From assembly GCA_023376005.1 (NCBI GenBank), contig CM042160.1, positions 80,172,376 to 80,236,375 on the forward strand: 64,000 nucleotides of DNA. The letters are read 5' to 3'. Positions 22,998 to 34,094 of the stretch are shown here, in pieces. The position numbers were made by a program, and so were the translations under genes. The notes under the pieces are model-generated. The model saw nothing but the letters and a program-made list of their open reading frames with translations, had not been told where the DNA came from and made no database searches. The first letter of the stretch is position 1; the number at the start of each line of letters is the position of its first letter. The stretch comes from Doryteuthis pealeii. Taxonomy: Eukaryota > Mollusca > Cephalopoda > Myopsida > Loliginidae.

Positions 22998-23224
22998 CTG
23001 CAAAAGACACAAGAATTATCGAAATGATTTTACTGAAAAAAAAAAAAACATTTAGCCAAAACTCAGAATCTGAACTGCACTGATTAATTTTTAGATGTAG
23101 TGTTAACAATTTCACATTTTAATAAAGCGAAAAGAAAAACCTTAGCAAATTGATTAGTCATGAGGTAAAACTCAAGCAGAACCTTGTGGAACTAATTTTA
23201 CCAAAATTCAACTTGTTAGAAATG

Positions 23225-23510
23225 TATTTATTTACTCAACGCCTCTGCCACGAGCAGGATGTGACAAGGTCAGTTTTTAAGTGGAGGTTTGAATTCACAG
23301 TTTTCCTTCTAGACTGGTTGCCATACCAAGGTTAAGAGCCCAGTTTGCCCTACTATTTGCCCATAGTTTGAAGGAGAATAGTTGGATGTATATCTTCCCA
23401 CATGGTATTAGTTCTATGTGAAATACAAATAGTATCTAGGATTTGAAGTCGGATCATATTGTCTATTCCCTACAATGATAACCATTACACCATGAATGCC
23501 TCTAACTTAT
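23225..23510 (-). mobile_element. tRNA-derived SINE, family S1
   Basis: Minus-strand head with ATGGTGTAATGGTTATCATT and a weak B box (CGACTTCAAATCC), then the whole S1 body ending CATCCTGCTCGTGGCAGAGG. Inverted copy at 46380-46655. Confidence 0.8.
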
Positions 23511-24221
23511 TGAAATGAAACTGGAAAAAAAGATTTTCCTTTAGCTTCTGTCTATAAATGAATAGTTTGTTTTGTTTTTTTCCCCCCCATCATCTATTCC
23601 AAAACTTTCCTCTATTGTTCTTGCAATGCAGTAAATAACTGAATTTTCTCTTTGAAAACTTGAATCTAATCTGTACGATTTTCTTTCAATCATAGATTAA
23701 TAGAATCATAATTATATACTTATTAGTATTTAATTACCACCTCTCTATGAGGGCATAATGAAAAATGTGGGCATCCTTAACATGAGGGTAAGGACAAAAT
23801 CTACTCAGCTAAATCAGCAATTCTCTTTCAGTAATAATGCTCATGCCACCTTAAAACATACACATTTGCATTTTTAGTAGGTTCCATTTGAAAATGCTAT
23901 AATATTTTTGGAATGAAAACAATCTGAGAGTCAACATATTGTTTACTAATGAAAAGTACTGGAATGCAAGCATCAGAAGAATGGAATGGGCGTTTACACA
24001 AAAGTTGATAATCAGCTGATAAAAGAATCCGCTGTTATTTCAAGTTCTATGTTGACATGGAATAAGCAGATTAAAAATTGTTAGAATTTTATAAAGTGGG
24101 GAAAAAAAGAAAGAAAAAGAAAGAAAGGCATAAACCCATAAAATCCTGTCGAACATCAAAAAAAGAAAATTGATTTATGTTTATATCTGTCATTTTCTTT
24201 TATTATAACTTTTATTATAAC
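23511..24221. other. Unannotated XKR upstream intron sequence
   Basis: No gene or element recognised. Confidence 0.4.
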
Positions 24222-24981
24222 AAATTTTATAAAAAAATACATGAAAAATTAATAATTCTATTTCACCAAATGCTAATTGAGACAAATTTTTACAATGAAA
24301 AATGGTAATCCTTAACTATTTCCTCGTACATTCCTACCATAAAATAACAACCCTCATTTTATGTCCGTATTTTTGCAATAAATGTTTTATTTTTCTTGCA
24401 CCCGTTATTTTACAATTAGTAATTTAGTTTTAAAGTGGGGGGCTCGTTTTACAATTTAGGCATAAATTGGATCCTCCTTTTATGACTGTAATTTTGTTTT
24501 TTCGTCGATGATGATTAAAATCTGAGGTTTTTATTTTAGAGTACCAAAGCCAAAAAAAAAAAGAAAAGAAATAACAACAAAAGGAGCCCCCACTTTAAAA
24601 CTAACCATTCTCACAAAATAAAAACTTTTAGAATATACACATTGAAGTGAATATTAAAATAAATAAAGAAAATATTTTTAGTATTGTAATATAACGGGGG
24701 CAAGAAAAATAAAACATTTATTGCAAAAACACGGACATAAAATGAGGGTTCAGTTTATTTTATGGTAGGAATTTATGAGGAAATAGTTAAGGATTACCTG
24801 AAAAATTACTATGCCACAGAAGCGGAACTTTGAGAATGGCTTACTCAAAAGTAACTAACTAATCTAAACTGCTAACAGTTTCTGCTTCTGTGGCATAGTA
24901 ACTTTTCATTGTTAAAATTTGTCTCTATTAGCATTTGGTGAAATAGAATTATTAATTTTTCATGTATTTTTTAATAAAATT
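24222..24981. mobile_element. Long-TIR element of about 760 bp
   Basis: The left arm (24222-24420) and right arm (about 24690-24981) are reverse complements of about 200 bp: ATACATGAAAAATTAATAAT, AATCCTTAACTATTTCC, CCCTCATTTTATGTCCG and TTGCAATAAATGTTTTATTT all recur inverted. A second inverted pair lies inside (AGTTTTAAAGTGGGGGGCTC near 24428 and GAGCCCCCACTTTAAAACT near 24584). There is no coding capacity. A 94-bp MITE is nested in the right arm. Counterparts: 44885-45665 and, damaged, 52790-53435. Confidence 0.85.
24807..24900. mobile_element. 94-bp nested MITE
   Basis: TIRs TACTATGCCACAGAAGC and GCTTCTGTGGCATAGTA are perfect inverses over 17 bp. The host element's left arm lacks it, which gives an empty-site comparison. 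Copy at 44978-45070. A damaged copy is at about 53246-53341. Confidence 0.9.
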
Positions 24982-25232
24982 ATGTCCAGTATTTTGTTTG
25001 GAATCACCATTCCAAAAAAAGAAAAAAAGAAAAAGAAAGCATACGTTATCTACACTGATTTACCTTAAAAATCATTCATGTTTGGCATTCTTTATTCTAT
25101 TTTTCTGCCAAATTTGACAAAAAAGCAAAATATACAAACACCATCTTGTGAGTGAATTACACGCAAAAAAAAATGGGTGTTCAAATATTAGGCATTTTTC
25201 TCATCGTAAAATAAGTTATAAAAACAAGATAA

Positions 25233-25465
25233 AAAAGTAAAGTCAACAGGTGGCCTAAAGTCAGTATCAGCCAAACAGCGAGGGAGTCAATCCCCTTTTC
25301 ACAAGTGCTAGACCTAGGAGATTCTTTTGGTGATTGAAGTGGAGCACCACACCTACCATCAGCTCCTTACTTCCCTGTGTTACTCAAATGCTGAGTTGGC
25401 GAGGGCCGGTATCTAACCTGTGACCATGTGGTTTCTAGTCGGATGCTCTTTTGACTGAGCTACAA
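25233..25465 (-). mobile_element. tRNA-derived SINE, family S2
   Basis: On the minus strand TTGTAGCTCAGTCAAAAGAG is a good A box (25445-25464) and GGTTAGATACC (25408-25418) a good B box, resembling a TAGCTCAGT-type tRNA. The body runs to GTTGACTTTACTTTT. Copies: 9108-9345 (independent), 44405-44640 and 53655-53880 (same locus in other arms). Confidence 0.85.
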
Positions 25466-25687
25466 ATCATAAATCAATATCCTTTCATTTGAGATTTGAC
25501 AGGATTTTATAAGCATTTCTTCAGATAGAACCCACTGAAAATACAAATGTCTACACAATTTTAGGATGCCATGAGCATTGCCACTAGAAGTCACTCAAAT
25601 TAGGACGTTTTAAGGGTTCCTTCATATTCACCAGAACATTTTACTTATATATACCAAATTTCATTGCTTAATCTTAAACAGTTTTTT

Positions 25688-26151
25688 GGTGCCGTTATAG
25701 TATGTGGCCAACATTTTTGATTCTGTTATAGTATGTGGCCAACCTTTTTGATTCTGTTATAGTATGTGGCCTACCTTTTTTTGATTCTGTTATAGTATGT
25801 GGTTCTGTTATAGTATGTGGCCTACTCGGTTTGAATGTGTCCTACCTCAGTAAGAGTATATTTATAGATATAAGTAGTAGGCAATTTATTGAAACTAATT
25901 ATTTTTCACATATATTCAATTTCAAGAAATGCAATTCAGTTATAAGCTGTAAATAGTAATTAAGAATAATTAAAAAGAATTTATCCCTAATTTACATGAA
26001 TCAGAGATCTATTTAATTCTAAAATATTCTAAAATTCTGAAATAGGGTTAGGGTTAGGAGTTATTATTATAACCTTATAATATGCTTTTTATGGTAGGCC
26101 ACATACTATAAGAGAGAACTGATTTTGTGGGACACATACTATAATGGTACC
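25688..26151 (-). mobile_element. TIR family B, best-preserved copy
   Basis: 464 bp bounded by GGTGCCGTTATAGTATGTGG and ATACTATAATGGTACC. It is flanked by CAGTTTTTT (25679-25687) and CAGTTTTCT (26152-26160), an 8-of-9 match that is probably the target-site duplication. A terminal array of about 30-bp GTTATAGTATGTGGCC units occupies the left end. The core contains AGGGTTAGGGTTAGG. Counterparts at 43714-44188 and 54075-54542 have a slightly different array: arm A lacks 14 bp in one unit. Confidence 0.85.
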
Positions 26152-27176
26152 CAGTTTTCTTGTAAATGGGATTTATCGATGAAAACAATATGTTGTCCAA
26201 CTATTTTCAGAAAAAATAGGTCTTTTTTTTTGTCCACCGTTTTCCAAATTCAACTGTTTATATTTCGAAAGTTCATAGAACTTGCCAAAAGTGATAACGA
26301 TAGGGAAAGATGGTAAAAGGGAGTCAAGGGAATCTGTGCTGTCAGCATGCCTAGATAATGATAATGTCCTGACATTGGTAACAGCCTTGACATTTACATG
26401 ACAATTTCAAACTATAAAGTGCCTTAATGGAATGCACTTTATTCATGTCATCTATGTGGACATTTCTGCCCCTTTGAAATTCACGTCTGCCATGAATCCA
26501 ATCATTGCTGCTAACAAAGCCAAGTGTCTAAAAAAGGCTAGTCTCACAGATCACCCCCTACCCACAACATTTTCAAACCAATTTGAGGCTACAGTCACAC
26601 AAGATGACAAAAAGAAATAATCTTATTTGGAAAATTGTATAAACTGTGTCTTTTCGTATTTACATTCAACATTTATCATCATTTGTAGACATCATTTAAA
26701 ATAATGCCGTTACCATTTTTAAGACTTAGAAGTGTCCAAAGAAAATGACAATACAAACATTGTTTTGAAAATCAAATAAATTGTCTCATCTTTTAGAATC
26801 AGTTAAAGAGACAATGTAACTGCCACTAAACTTAATTATGTCTTTATTTTTATGTAGTTATTTTTGTTTATAAAAATTAACTACAACCACAGAATTCAAT
26901 TTAGAATAGTTTAATGGGTTTAATACCATTTGTGGCCGATCACTGGTTTCTGCAGTCTATGAACCGTAAACGGAAAAGGGTAAGGGGAAATCAGCCTTTA
27001 GAGTTTTTATGCCACTGGTCGGGATAGGTGACAACAGTAAAAGCTTTCACTTTTTTTAAAAGGATTTTCTATTTCTTTTTAAAAGTATTCACCATTATCC
27101 GTTTATTAAATGTTATTTGTTTTTCCTTGTACAGTTTCACGGTGTTTATTAAATGAACTTAATAACATCAGTAAAG
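26152..27176. other. Unannotated intron sequence
   Basis: Short open frames near 26125 and 26432 have no recognisable family and carry indels between arms, so I do not call a gene. Confidence 0.4.
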
Positions 27177-27470
27177 AAGCGTCATGTGTTTTTTTGAAGA
27201 CCAGTAGGCAGTAAAAAGAAGCGTCATGTGTCCCTTTTTTTGAAGACCAGTAGGCAGTAAAAAGAAGCGTCATGTGTCCCTTTTTTTGAAGACCAGTAGG
27301 CAGTAAAAAGAAGCGTCATGTGTCCCTTTTTTTTGAAGACCAGTAGGCAGTAAAAAGAAGCGTCATGTGTCCCTTTTTTTGAAGACCAGTAGGCAGTAAA
27401 AAGAAGCGTCATGTGTCCCTTTTTTTGAAGACCAGTAGGCAGTAAAAAGAAGCGTCAAAGCAGTAAAAAG
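27177..27470. repeat. 46-bp VNTR, six units (arm A)
   Basis: The unit contains GAAGACCAGTAGGCAG, AAAAAGAAGCGTCATG and TGTCCC followed by a T run. GAAGACCAGTAGGCAG occurs six times here. An apparent open frame through it is only the repeat read in phase. Confidence 0.95.
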
Positions 27471-28065
27471 AAATACTCTACTGTTGACATTTTTATTCAT
27501 ATATTTTGAAAAAGAAAATGAAATTTAAAAATGAATATTTTTTTAAATATTGTTCATAAAGTAATAATCTATGTTACACTATTTATTCTATTTACTCAGT
27601 GTCGCCTGGATAATGGCAGGGAATGAGCAAAAAATATAGTCTCACTCCTAGAAATTTTATTGTTTAATTTTTTCACAAATATAAATCAATTCTTTATTAG
27701 TTTTGCTCAAAAAGCAAGATCTGGTGATAGTGAATATGTATACATATTTACTTTGACATTAATTGTATTTTTGTAGTTTCCTCTAGACATACACCCACAC
27801 AACTGCCCTTTATATATGTATAGATGGATTTATTCACTTAAATAAAAAAGAAGACATTTGATCATTAAAAATAAATGAGATGCTTTTTGTGTATTAGAAA
27901 AATTTAATTTAAAAAGGTTTATTTCATGTTTGCTGAATAAGACAATCTACATTAATACTTGATTTTCAGTTGGTTATAATGACAATAAAATGATTGTTTA
28001 TTAATGATGGTAAATTGGTAAGTTTTGTTTTGCTTCTATCAAAAACAACTTATGTGAAACTGCTA

Positions 28066-28069
<4 letters not shown>
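27471..28069. other. Unannotated intron sequence
   Basis: AT-rich, nothing recognised. Confidence 0.4.
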
Positions 28070-28108
<39 letters not shown>

Positions 28109-28111
<3 letters not shown>

Positions 28112-28420
28112 TTTGTTTAACTGTACAGACAATTCTTGTCAAACGAGTTTTTGGTTGATCCTTTCTAATTTTCGGGCCATCTTTTTGGTGTCAGGGTGGA
28201 ACTGGTGTAACAGTCCACCAAAGGTTTTGATACAAGACACGAAATATACCATCGTTTCCTACCTGATGATGGCAAACTGTATTGCCAAAAGCGCTCGTTT
28301 TGAAACCGTTGGTGGACTGTTACACCAGTTCCACCCTGACACCAAAAAGATGGCCGAAAATTAGAAAGGATCAACCCAGAACTCGTCTGACAAGAATTGT
28401 CTGTACAGTTCAACAAAACT
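28109..28420. mobile_element. 310-bp hairpin element
   Basis: Arms of about 120 bp (28109-28229 and 28303-28420) are near-perfect inverses: ACAATTCTTGTC, GATCCTTTCTAATTTTC and TTTTTGGTGTCAGGGTGG recur inverted. The 73-bp loop has CTGATGA (28263-28269), a perfect 5-bp stem GGCAA/TTGCC, and AAAA where the copies in A' and A'' have GAAA. It is bounded by TA microsatellite on the left and the Tc1/mariner-like MITE on the right. Copies at 41457-41767 and 56404-56716. Confidence 0.8.
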
Positions 28421-28432
28421 TGTATATATATA

Positions 28433-29181
28433 CAGGGTCAGGCAAAATGATCTGACACATTTGTAGGTTTAATAAAATGAAGTAAAGAAACAAAAAAGTG
28501 TTTTTATTTTCGAAAAGTACATATAATGCCATTTTTTTTTCATATAATGCCATTTTGTTTTGTTTCTTTATAATGCCATTGTTTTTCATTTCTTTTTCAG
28601 TTGCTGCCATGAATTGGACTGGTGAGCATCGTGCTTTCATTGTGGAAACGTTTATCAACATCATTTTGTATGGATGCATTTGAAGATCGTTGTGAAGAAT
28701 TCTTCGCAAACTTCTTTCGGAAAGTCTAAGAGCCTGGGCGCGTTTAAATGTGGAACGGAGTGGAGACTGTTGAACTGAAGCTCTTACCGCTGCCACATTT
28801 TCTGGAGTTTTGGCGGTGCGAGGTCGGCCGGTTGATTTTCGTTTCAATGCAGATCCAGTAGCTCTGAAGTTGGTAACCCATAACAAGATCGTGTTTCGAG
28901 CTGGTACGGGATCATGTCTACCAAGATTGAAGTGCAAACGGAACGCTCTTTGTGTTGCAGTTACAGATTCGTTTGTTTTGATAAACATTTCCACAATGAA
29001 AGTGCGATGCTCACCAGTTCAATTCATGGCAGCAACTGAAAAAGAAACAAAACAAAATGGCATTATATGAAAAAAATGGCATTATATGTACTTTTCGAAA
29101 ATAAAAACACTTTTTTGTTTCTTTACTTCATTTGCATTTTATTAAACCTACAAATGTGTCAGATCATTTTGCTTGACCCTG
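28433..29181 (-). mobile_element. Tc1/mariner-like MITE carrying a transposase N-terminal fragment
   Basis: 749 bp from CAGGGTCAGGCAAAATGATC to the inverse ATCATTTTGCTTGACCCTG, flanked by TA repeats. The arms are inverted for roughly 200 bp and both include the start of the transposase frame. The minus strand encodes about 110 residues of a DUF4817-type helix-turn-helix region: ETFIKTNESVTATQRAF-like, then STGRPRTAKTPENVAAVRAS and LRRILHNDLQMHPYKM. The frame then runs into the opposite TIR, so the catalytic DDE/D domain is absent. On the coding side codon 3 is TGA. Non-autonomous and inactive as a gene. Confidence 0.85.
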
Positions 29182-29362
29182 TATATATATATATATATAT
29201 ATATATATCATTGAAAAATCATTTTAGACACTTTCATGCCATCTTTGTTCTATAACAAATTTCAGGGTTTAATAGAGAAATATTAGAGTTAAGGAACTCA
29301 GTGACACTTTATTAAAGTAAGTCATATGAACTTCGATTATTAAATGAAAAGGTTTCATTTGT
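29182..29362. other. (TA)n tract and short unique sequence
   Basis: A TA tract continues from the MITE end to about 29208, followed by AT-rich sequence. This stretch is part of the 593 bp missing from arms A' and A''. Confidence 0.7.
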
Positions 29363-30510
29363 TGGTTGTTTGGTTTTATGGCATATCAACCCTTATTGGG
29401 TCATTTATAAGAAAACAGTTCAGTTAGATGCTGTAAAGAATAGTTAACGACACACAAGGCTTATAAACAAAATAGAGGCTTTATCGTAGCAAGACAAAGT
29501 TATACAATACAAATACAATACAATACAATTACAATGTAAGTTGGTACAAGTGTTTGTGTAAGTTTACAATGTGTAATGTTTGTAAATGTTCAAGTTGTAA
29601 GTTGTTTGCGATTTGATACTTATCGCGGACTTATCTGAAATCCAGGTAGAAAGTCTTGCTAGTTGGTTAGTCGCCTTTTACGCGGACAGCGGCCCTGCCT
29701 TTGCTGTTCCAATTTCTTCTCGTTCCGTGAACGCCTGGAGTATAAATTTACGTCCTTCCGAGATAGATTCCAGCGGCAAGAGGGTGGATAGCAGTTTTCA
29801 CTATCAAAATTGGCGGTCCAAACTGAGCCTCGTAACGTGTGCTCTGATTGGTCGCCGACAAAGGCCCTTAGCCAATCGCATGAGTTTTCTCATCAGTTTA
29901 TGGCTAAGACATTAGGGCTCTGTCGCTATAGACAAAGGGAGATAATTAGAATCGTTTTGGGCTTATTATGTTTATTATTAGATAATATTATTTTCCATAC
30001 ATTTTATGCCATAGACATTTTCTTTTATTCATTCTTGATGGGTTCTCAATGTTTTTTAAACTTTTGTTTTTCTATTTAACCTATAGATGGGACCCTATCA
30101 AGTACTATAATTCCGGGTCAGAGTGGACCTGGGAGTAATAGTGATGAAGAAGCGCTCCACATTCCCCAGAGCTCCAGAACTGGAACTTCAGTATCGGAGA
30201 GTTTAACGTCATTCTCAGGACATGAACACCCTCAGCCACTGCCTTCTAGCACATATATGTTAAAAAGGTTTGGGGCTTGCCATAAGGGCAATAGGGTTGG
30301 GACAATCATATAGGTGCTAGGGCTTGATGTGACCAGCCGATTGATCGGAGGTGGTGTCTCTAACCACTCGTCTAGTCTAAGTAAGGATCAAAGTGGAGTG
30401 ATGCATGTCATGGACTGCTCAGCCACCAGGGTTCCATCCTTAAGCATCACGTTTCGCCACCCACTGCCAACAGGTGGCCCCATTGGCAGAGTCTGTGTAT
30501 TCTAACGCCC
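29363..30510 (+). mobile_element. Dispersed repeat family A, interrupted copy
   Basis: The left end (TTTTATGGCATATCAACCCT) and the right part (AGATGGGACCCTATCAAG, GTGACCAGCCGATTGATCGG) match 10968-11575. They are separated by about 590 bp of foreign sequence from about 29407. Possible duplicated target CATTTA / CATTTTA flanks the insert. Counterparts at 39993-40450 and 57690-58170 lack the left end. Confidence 0.75.
29407..29993 (-). mobile_element. LTR-like insertion inside repeat A
   Basis: About 590 bp interrupting family A. On the minus strand it has two CCAAT-type boxes (GCGATTGGC and GACCAATCAG, 29840-29880) and, about 100 bp on, a TATA-like AATTTATAC. A GC-richer centre is bounded by AT-rich ends, as in a solo LTR. 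I did not find TG..CA termini, so this is a weak call. Confidence 0.3.
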
Positions 30511-31310
30511 CAGTGACAGGGCAGGAAAAGGTTTGGTAAAAGTGAGTTCCACATGATCTGTACACAGAGAATCACAATGTATTGATCATTGCTTCGAAAA
30601 TCCCCTTTTTTGGACAGAGTCATTATTGGGAGTGTTATATCTTGGGATCCATGGATTAAGGATGGATCCAAAGGAAATAAGTCAAATAGGCGGATCTAAA
30701 TTTATAATAACGTATCCTCTGGCCTCACTTGGGGATAAAAACTTAAACACACGAAATGCGCTGAACCAACACAATTTCTTCAACAACGTTTCACGTATTA
30801 GACACACCCATACGCAAGCACATATACGTAGACACTTATGAAGGCTATTTACTAAACAAATCTTAGTTTGGACGCAAGGTCTCGAATGAGGTTCAAACTC
30901 ACTACTATTTTGATAACACCCCCCCACCACACACTTATGCACTCACCTGCAGATTCTTGTTCATCTCTGCTGAGCAAAATTTATAAACAATGGTAATAGC
31001 TATATTGGAAAGATAGCATTTGGTAGCTGAAAACCTGTTCTATCCAACAGCCTCATTGGGCTCCATGTATCTGATATAATTTCTGTGGAAAGATATTGAA
31101 GGCTTTACTTTCAGATCACCCTCATGTACATAATATCACCCCCATAAAGTATATCCTTTACCATGATCATTCATAGAGACAATATTAACATTATCTTTTA
31201 TCCATTTTTCCTTCCTTCCTCTTCTTAGATGTTAGTCTTAAAATAACAAATAATAAAATAATATGGAAACAATATATAAAGATAAGGTAGGTGTGTAATA
31301 TTATAATATT
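30511..31310. other. Unannotated intron sequence
   Basis: Well conserved across the three arms. Short open frames at 30626-30841 and the opposite strand break in A'' and are not convincing. A C run near 30920 differs in length between arms. Confidence 0.45.
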
Positions 31311-31735
31311 AGCAGGACCTGTGGATACACCACAGTATAATTAATTATTACAATGTTTGATATGTTTACTTAAGAGCTATTGGTAAATAGTTCAATATGT
31401 AAATCTAAAAAATCGTCTGTAAACAATTAACCGGATTTTGTTGGTGTAAATGGAAAAAATTTCCCACGATCGAAATCGCAAAAGGGGTACCTTAAGGTCA
31501 TATGGTCCTAATCTTGACTAGTAGGATTTGTGGATACATTACAGTATGATATTTTAATTATTACAATGTTTGATATGTTTACTTAAGAGCTATTGCTAAA
31601 TAGTTCAATATGTAAAAAGTAAAATAATCCTGACTAGTAGGATCTGAGGATACACCACAGTATGATAATTTAATTATTACAATGTTTGATATGTTTATTT
31701 AAGAGCTATTGCTAAATAGTTCAATATGTAAAAAG
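31311..31735. repeat. Tandem array of about 116-bp units
   Basis: Units start near 31311, 31521 and 31637. Each has GGAT..CAC.ACAGTAT, TTACAATGTTTGATATG, AAGAGCTATTG and TAGTTCAATATGTAAA. About 90 bp of extra sequence separates units 1 and 2. A short relative lies at about 12784. Copies: 38780-39225 and 58960-59390. Confidence 0.85.
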
Positions 31736-32459
31736 TATAAGAATCTTGATTTTAACTCTCTCTCACTCTTTCTTAAAGGGGGGTTGTAAAATATCTATAT
31801 TGATTTACTGATAAAAATCTGTGGGGAGGCATTCAAAATGTCTACATTAATTTGCTAACAAGAAAGTGACAAAAACACGACTCAAGAAATATCTAAGTGA
31901 TTCTTGAAATTCACCTGATGCTGGCTTGCTAAAACATAGCCTAAATTAAGGCAGGAGGCCAGGACGCTATAAGATCAAAATTACCAAAATATATTCCATA
32001 ATTCACAATTTCAATATTACAAATAAAGGGACATGTAGCTTCCTTTTTTTTTTCTTTTCTTTTTTTCAATTCATTATAATTTTACATTGGGTAGACACAA
32101 GACCATTTAGAATGTTTCATTTTTAAAATTGGGTGAAATAAAATGAGACAAATAAGAAATCTGCGATTAAGCGACCACCATATAATCAGGATTTACATTT
32201 TTTACATTGCATCTTGAACAATTTGGACGTTCTCATTTTTAACCAGCAAGCATTTAGCGGATGATAACAGATGGAAGATTTAGTAACAAACGTATTAATA
32301 TAATTGATTAGATTTGTTATTTGTAGTTTTTAAAGCAAGGAATAATATTTGTCTATTATGTTCACTTTAACTTCCTAACACTTGTCTTCTATTTCCTCTC
32401 TAATGCAAATCCACTTGACTCAATAACTGGAAAAAATCCTGAATAGGGTTGGTGGGGGA
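31736..32459. other. Unannotated intron sequence
   Basis: No gene or element recognised. Confidence 0.4.
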
Positions 32460-32760
32460 TGAGAGGGGGCTTATAGCTAAGTGGCAAAGGTTCTCCAAGT
32501 CCAAGCAAGAGAAAAAAGTTGTTCTGGAGAGAAACTGCCTTGTTTTTCTATCTCTCCACAGTCTGAACCATTCTAATTAACAGGGGTGACAGATCTTTTT
32601 TTTTTTAAACATTACTCATAACCTAGAGGTTGTGTGTTCAATCCCTGTGATGAGCAGTACATTTCATTGCACTTTCCTCTTCAACCATCATTCTAACTGG
32701 ATTATGTCTAGGATAGCAAATCAAAGAATGTATCTGCGCTTTCAAATTGTTCTTCCTATA
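32460..32760 (+). mobile_element. SINE-like sequence with tRNA-like boxes
   Basis: TTATAGCTAAGTGGCAAAGG looks like an A box and GGTTGTGTGTTCAATCCCTG like a B box, but they are about 150 bp apart, so an insertion must separate them if this is a SINE. Copies at 37790-38060 and 60100-60370. Confidence 0.35.
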
Positions 32761-34094
32761 TCAAAGAATAAACCCTAAAGTTGCCCCTGACACATCGTTA
32801 GCCTTTCTTAGAGTCAGTGTAGATGCTGTGCCCTCAGAAATCCAAGGTATTTTAAAATTTAGAATATTTAGAATAACAAATAAAATATATAAAAATTTTA
32901 ATAAATAAATCTATAGAATTATTTTAACATCTATACAATTTCAAAAATCTATAAAGTTTAATAGGATACAATAAATACGAAACCTTTTACTGTGTTTAGA
33001 AAAAGTGTCATGTAGACAGCTAATATAATGTTTTTTGTGTTGCTTTAATCAGATGAGATAGGTTTAACAAACACACAGTTCTATTTTCATATTGGGTAAT
33101 ATATTATCCAAAATTGTGTTAAAAATGAAAATCAGGAAATGACTAAAATTTGGATTGGGTCACAGAAACAATCATAAAAGATTTTTTTTATTAACTACTT
33201 TTTAGTATTAAGTACTTTTTAGTATATACTATATGTATTTGTGTCTTGTATGTATTTCTCTATGTGCTCACAAATTAAAGTCTGTTAATATCTTATAACT
33301 TCTGTATCGGAGTAATTTATGTGCAGCACATGTACCAGTTGGAAGGTTATCTTAGCCTTCCAACTTATCATAAGAGATTTACATCTTACAATAAAAAAAT
33401 AATGAAAGAGAAGATTATTCAAAAGGTAAGGCTAAAATTATTTCACTTTATAAAGAACTAATTTTCTTTAAGGAAATTTGCCATAAAAAGTATTTATAAA
33501 CATAGAATAGGAGCCAAGAATTTGGCTACCCTTTTAAAGATGAATAGCAAAAGTGATAGCAAAAATCTTGAAGGGAATTCTAGAGAATTGAATCAGTTAT
33601 GCACTCAAAAAGAAATAATTTTAAAAAAGACATAATATTTAACAGTTTTAAAGGTCACCAAAAGTTTTGAAGAAATAAAAAAAATTTTCTAAAGAGCAAA
33701 AGAGATGACAAAATGACCGCACTGAGGTTGATATGCCGTAAAACAAACCAACTTAAAATAATGTTCCTATTATTCCTGTTTTTCTCACCTGGACTTTATA
33801 ATGTTAACAGTATGCTAGTTGATTGCAGTGCAACTACATTATATAAATTGTCATATTTTAAAAAAATTATTGTTACATTTTCAACACGGATATTGAGAAA
33901 AGAGATGAAGAGGGGATGTGGGGGTGGGGTAAATAGAAGGGGGGGAGGGATACATAAGCAAGATTAATTATGTGGAGCGAGTAGATTATGGGGCTTATAA
34001 AAAAATGGGTGGGTTCAAAGCTAGCAACATTTTTATTTATTTTCTATTTATTTGTCAGCACAATGTCATTCGAGTTGGGAAAGTAAAGAATAAG
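32761..34094. other. Unannotated intron sequence
   Basis: AT-rich. A short inverted fragment of repeat A (GAGGTTGATATGCCGTAAAA) lies at 33723-33742. No gene seen. Confidence 0.4.

Noticed and set aside
26432..26620. Frame MHFIHVIYVDISAPL... on plus strand
   Set aside because: It has reasonable composition, but no known family, no splice context and indels among the three arms. Not enough to call a gene.
27224..27412. Repetitive frame SFYCLLVFKK
   Set aside because: It is the 46-bp VNTR read in phase; it has no flanking gene structure and breaks in other arms.
28263..28290. Functional hammerhead ribozyme at the hairpin loop
   Set aside because: Stem II and core boxes are present, but nothing pairs to form stem I and arm A has AAAA instead of GAAA.
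28165..28416. Cysteine-containing small frame on both strands of the hairpin
   Set aside because: It is symmetric because the DNA is an inverted repeat; no family recognised and no start or splice context.
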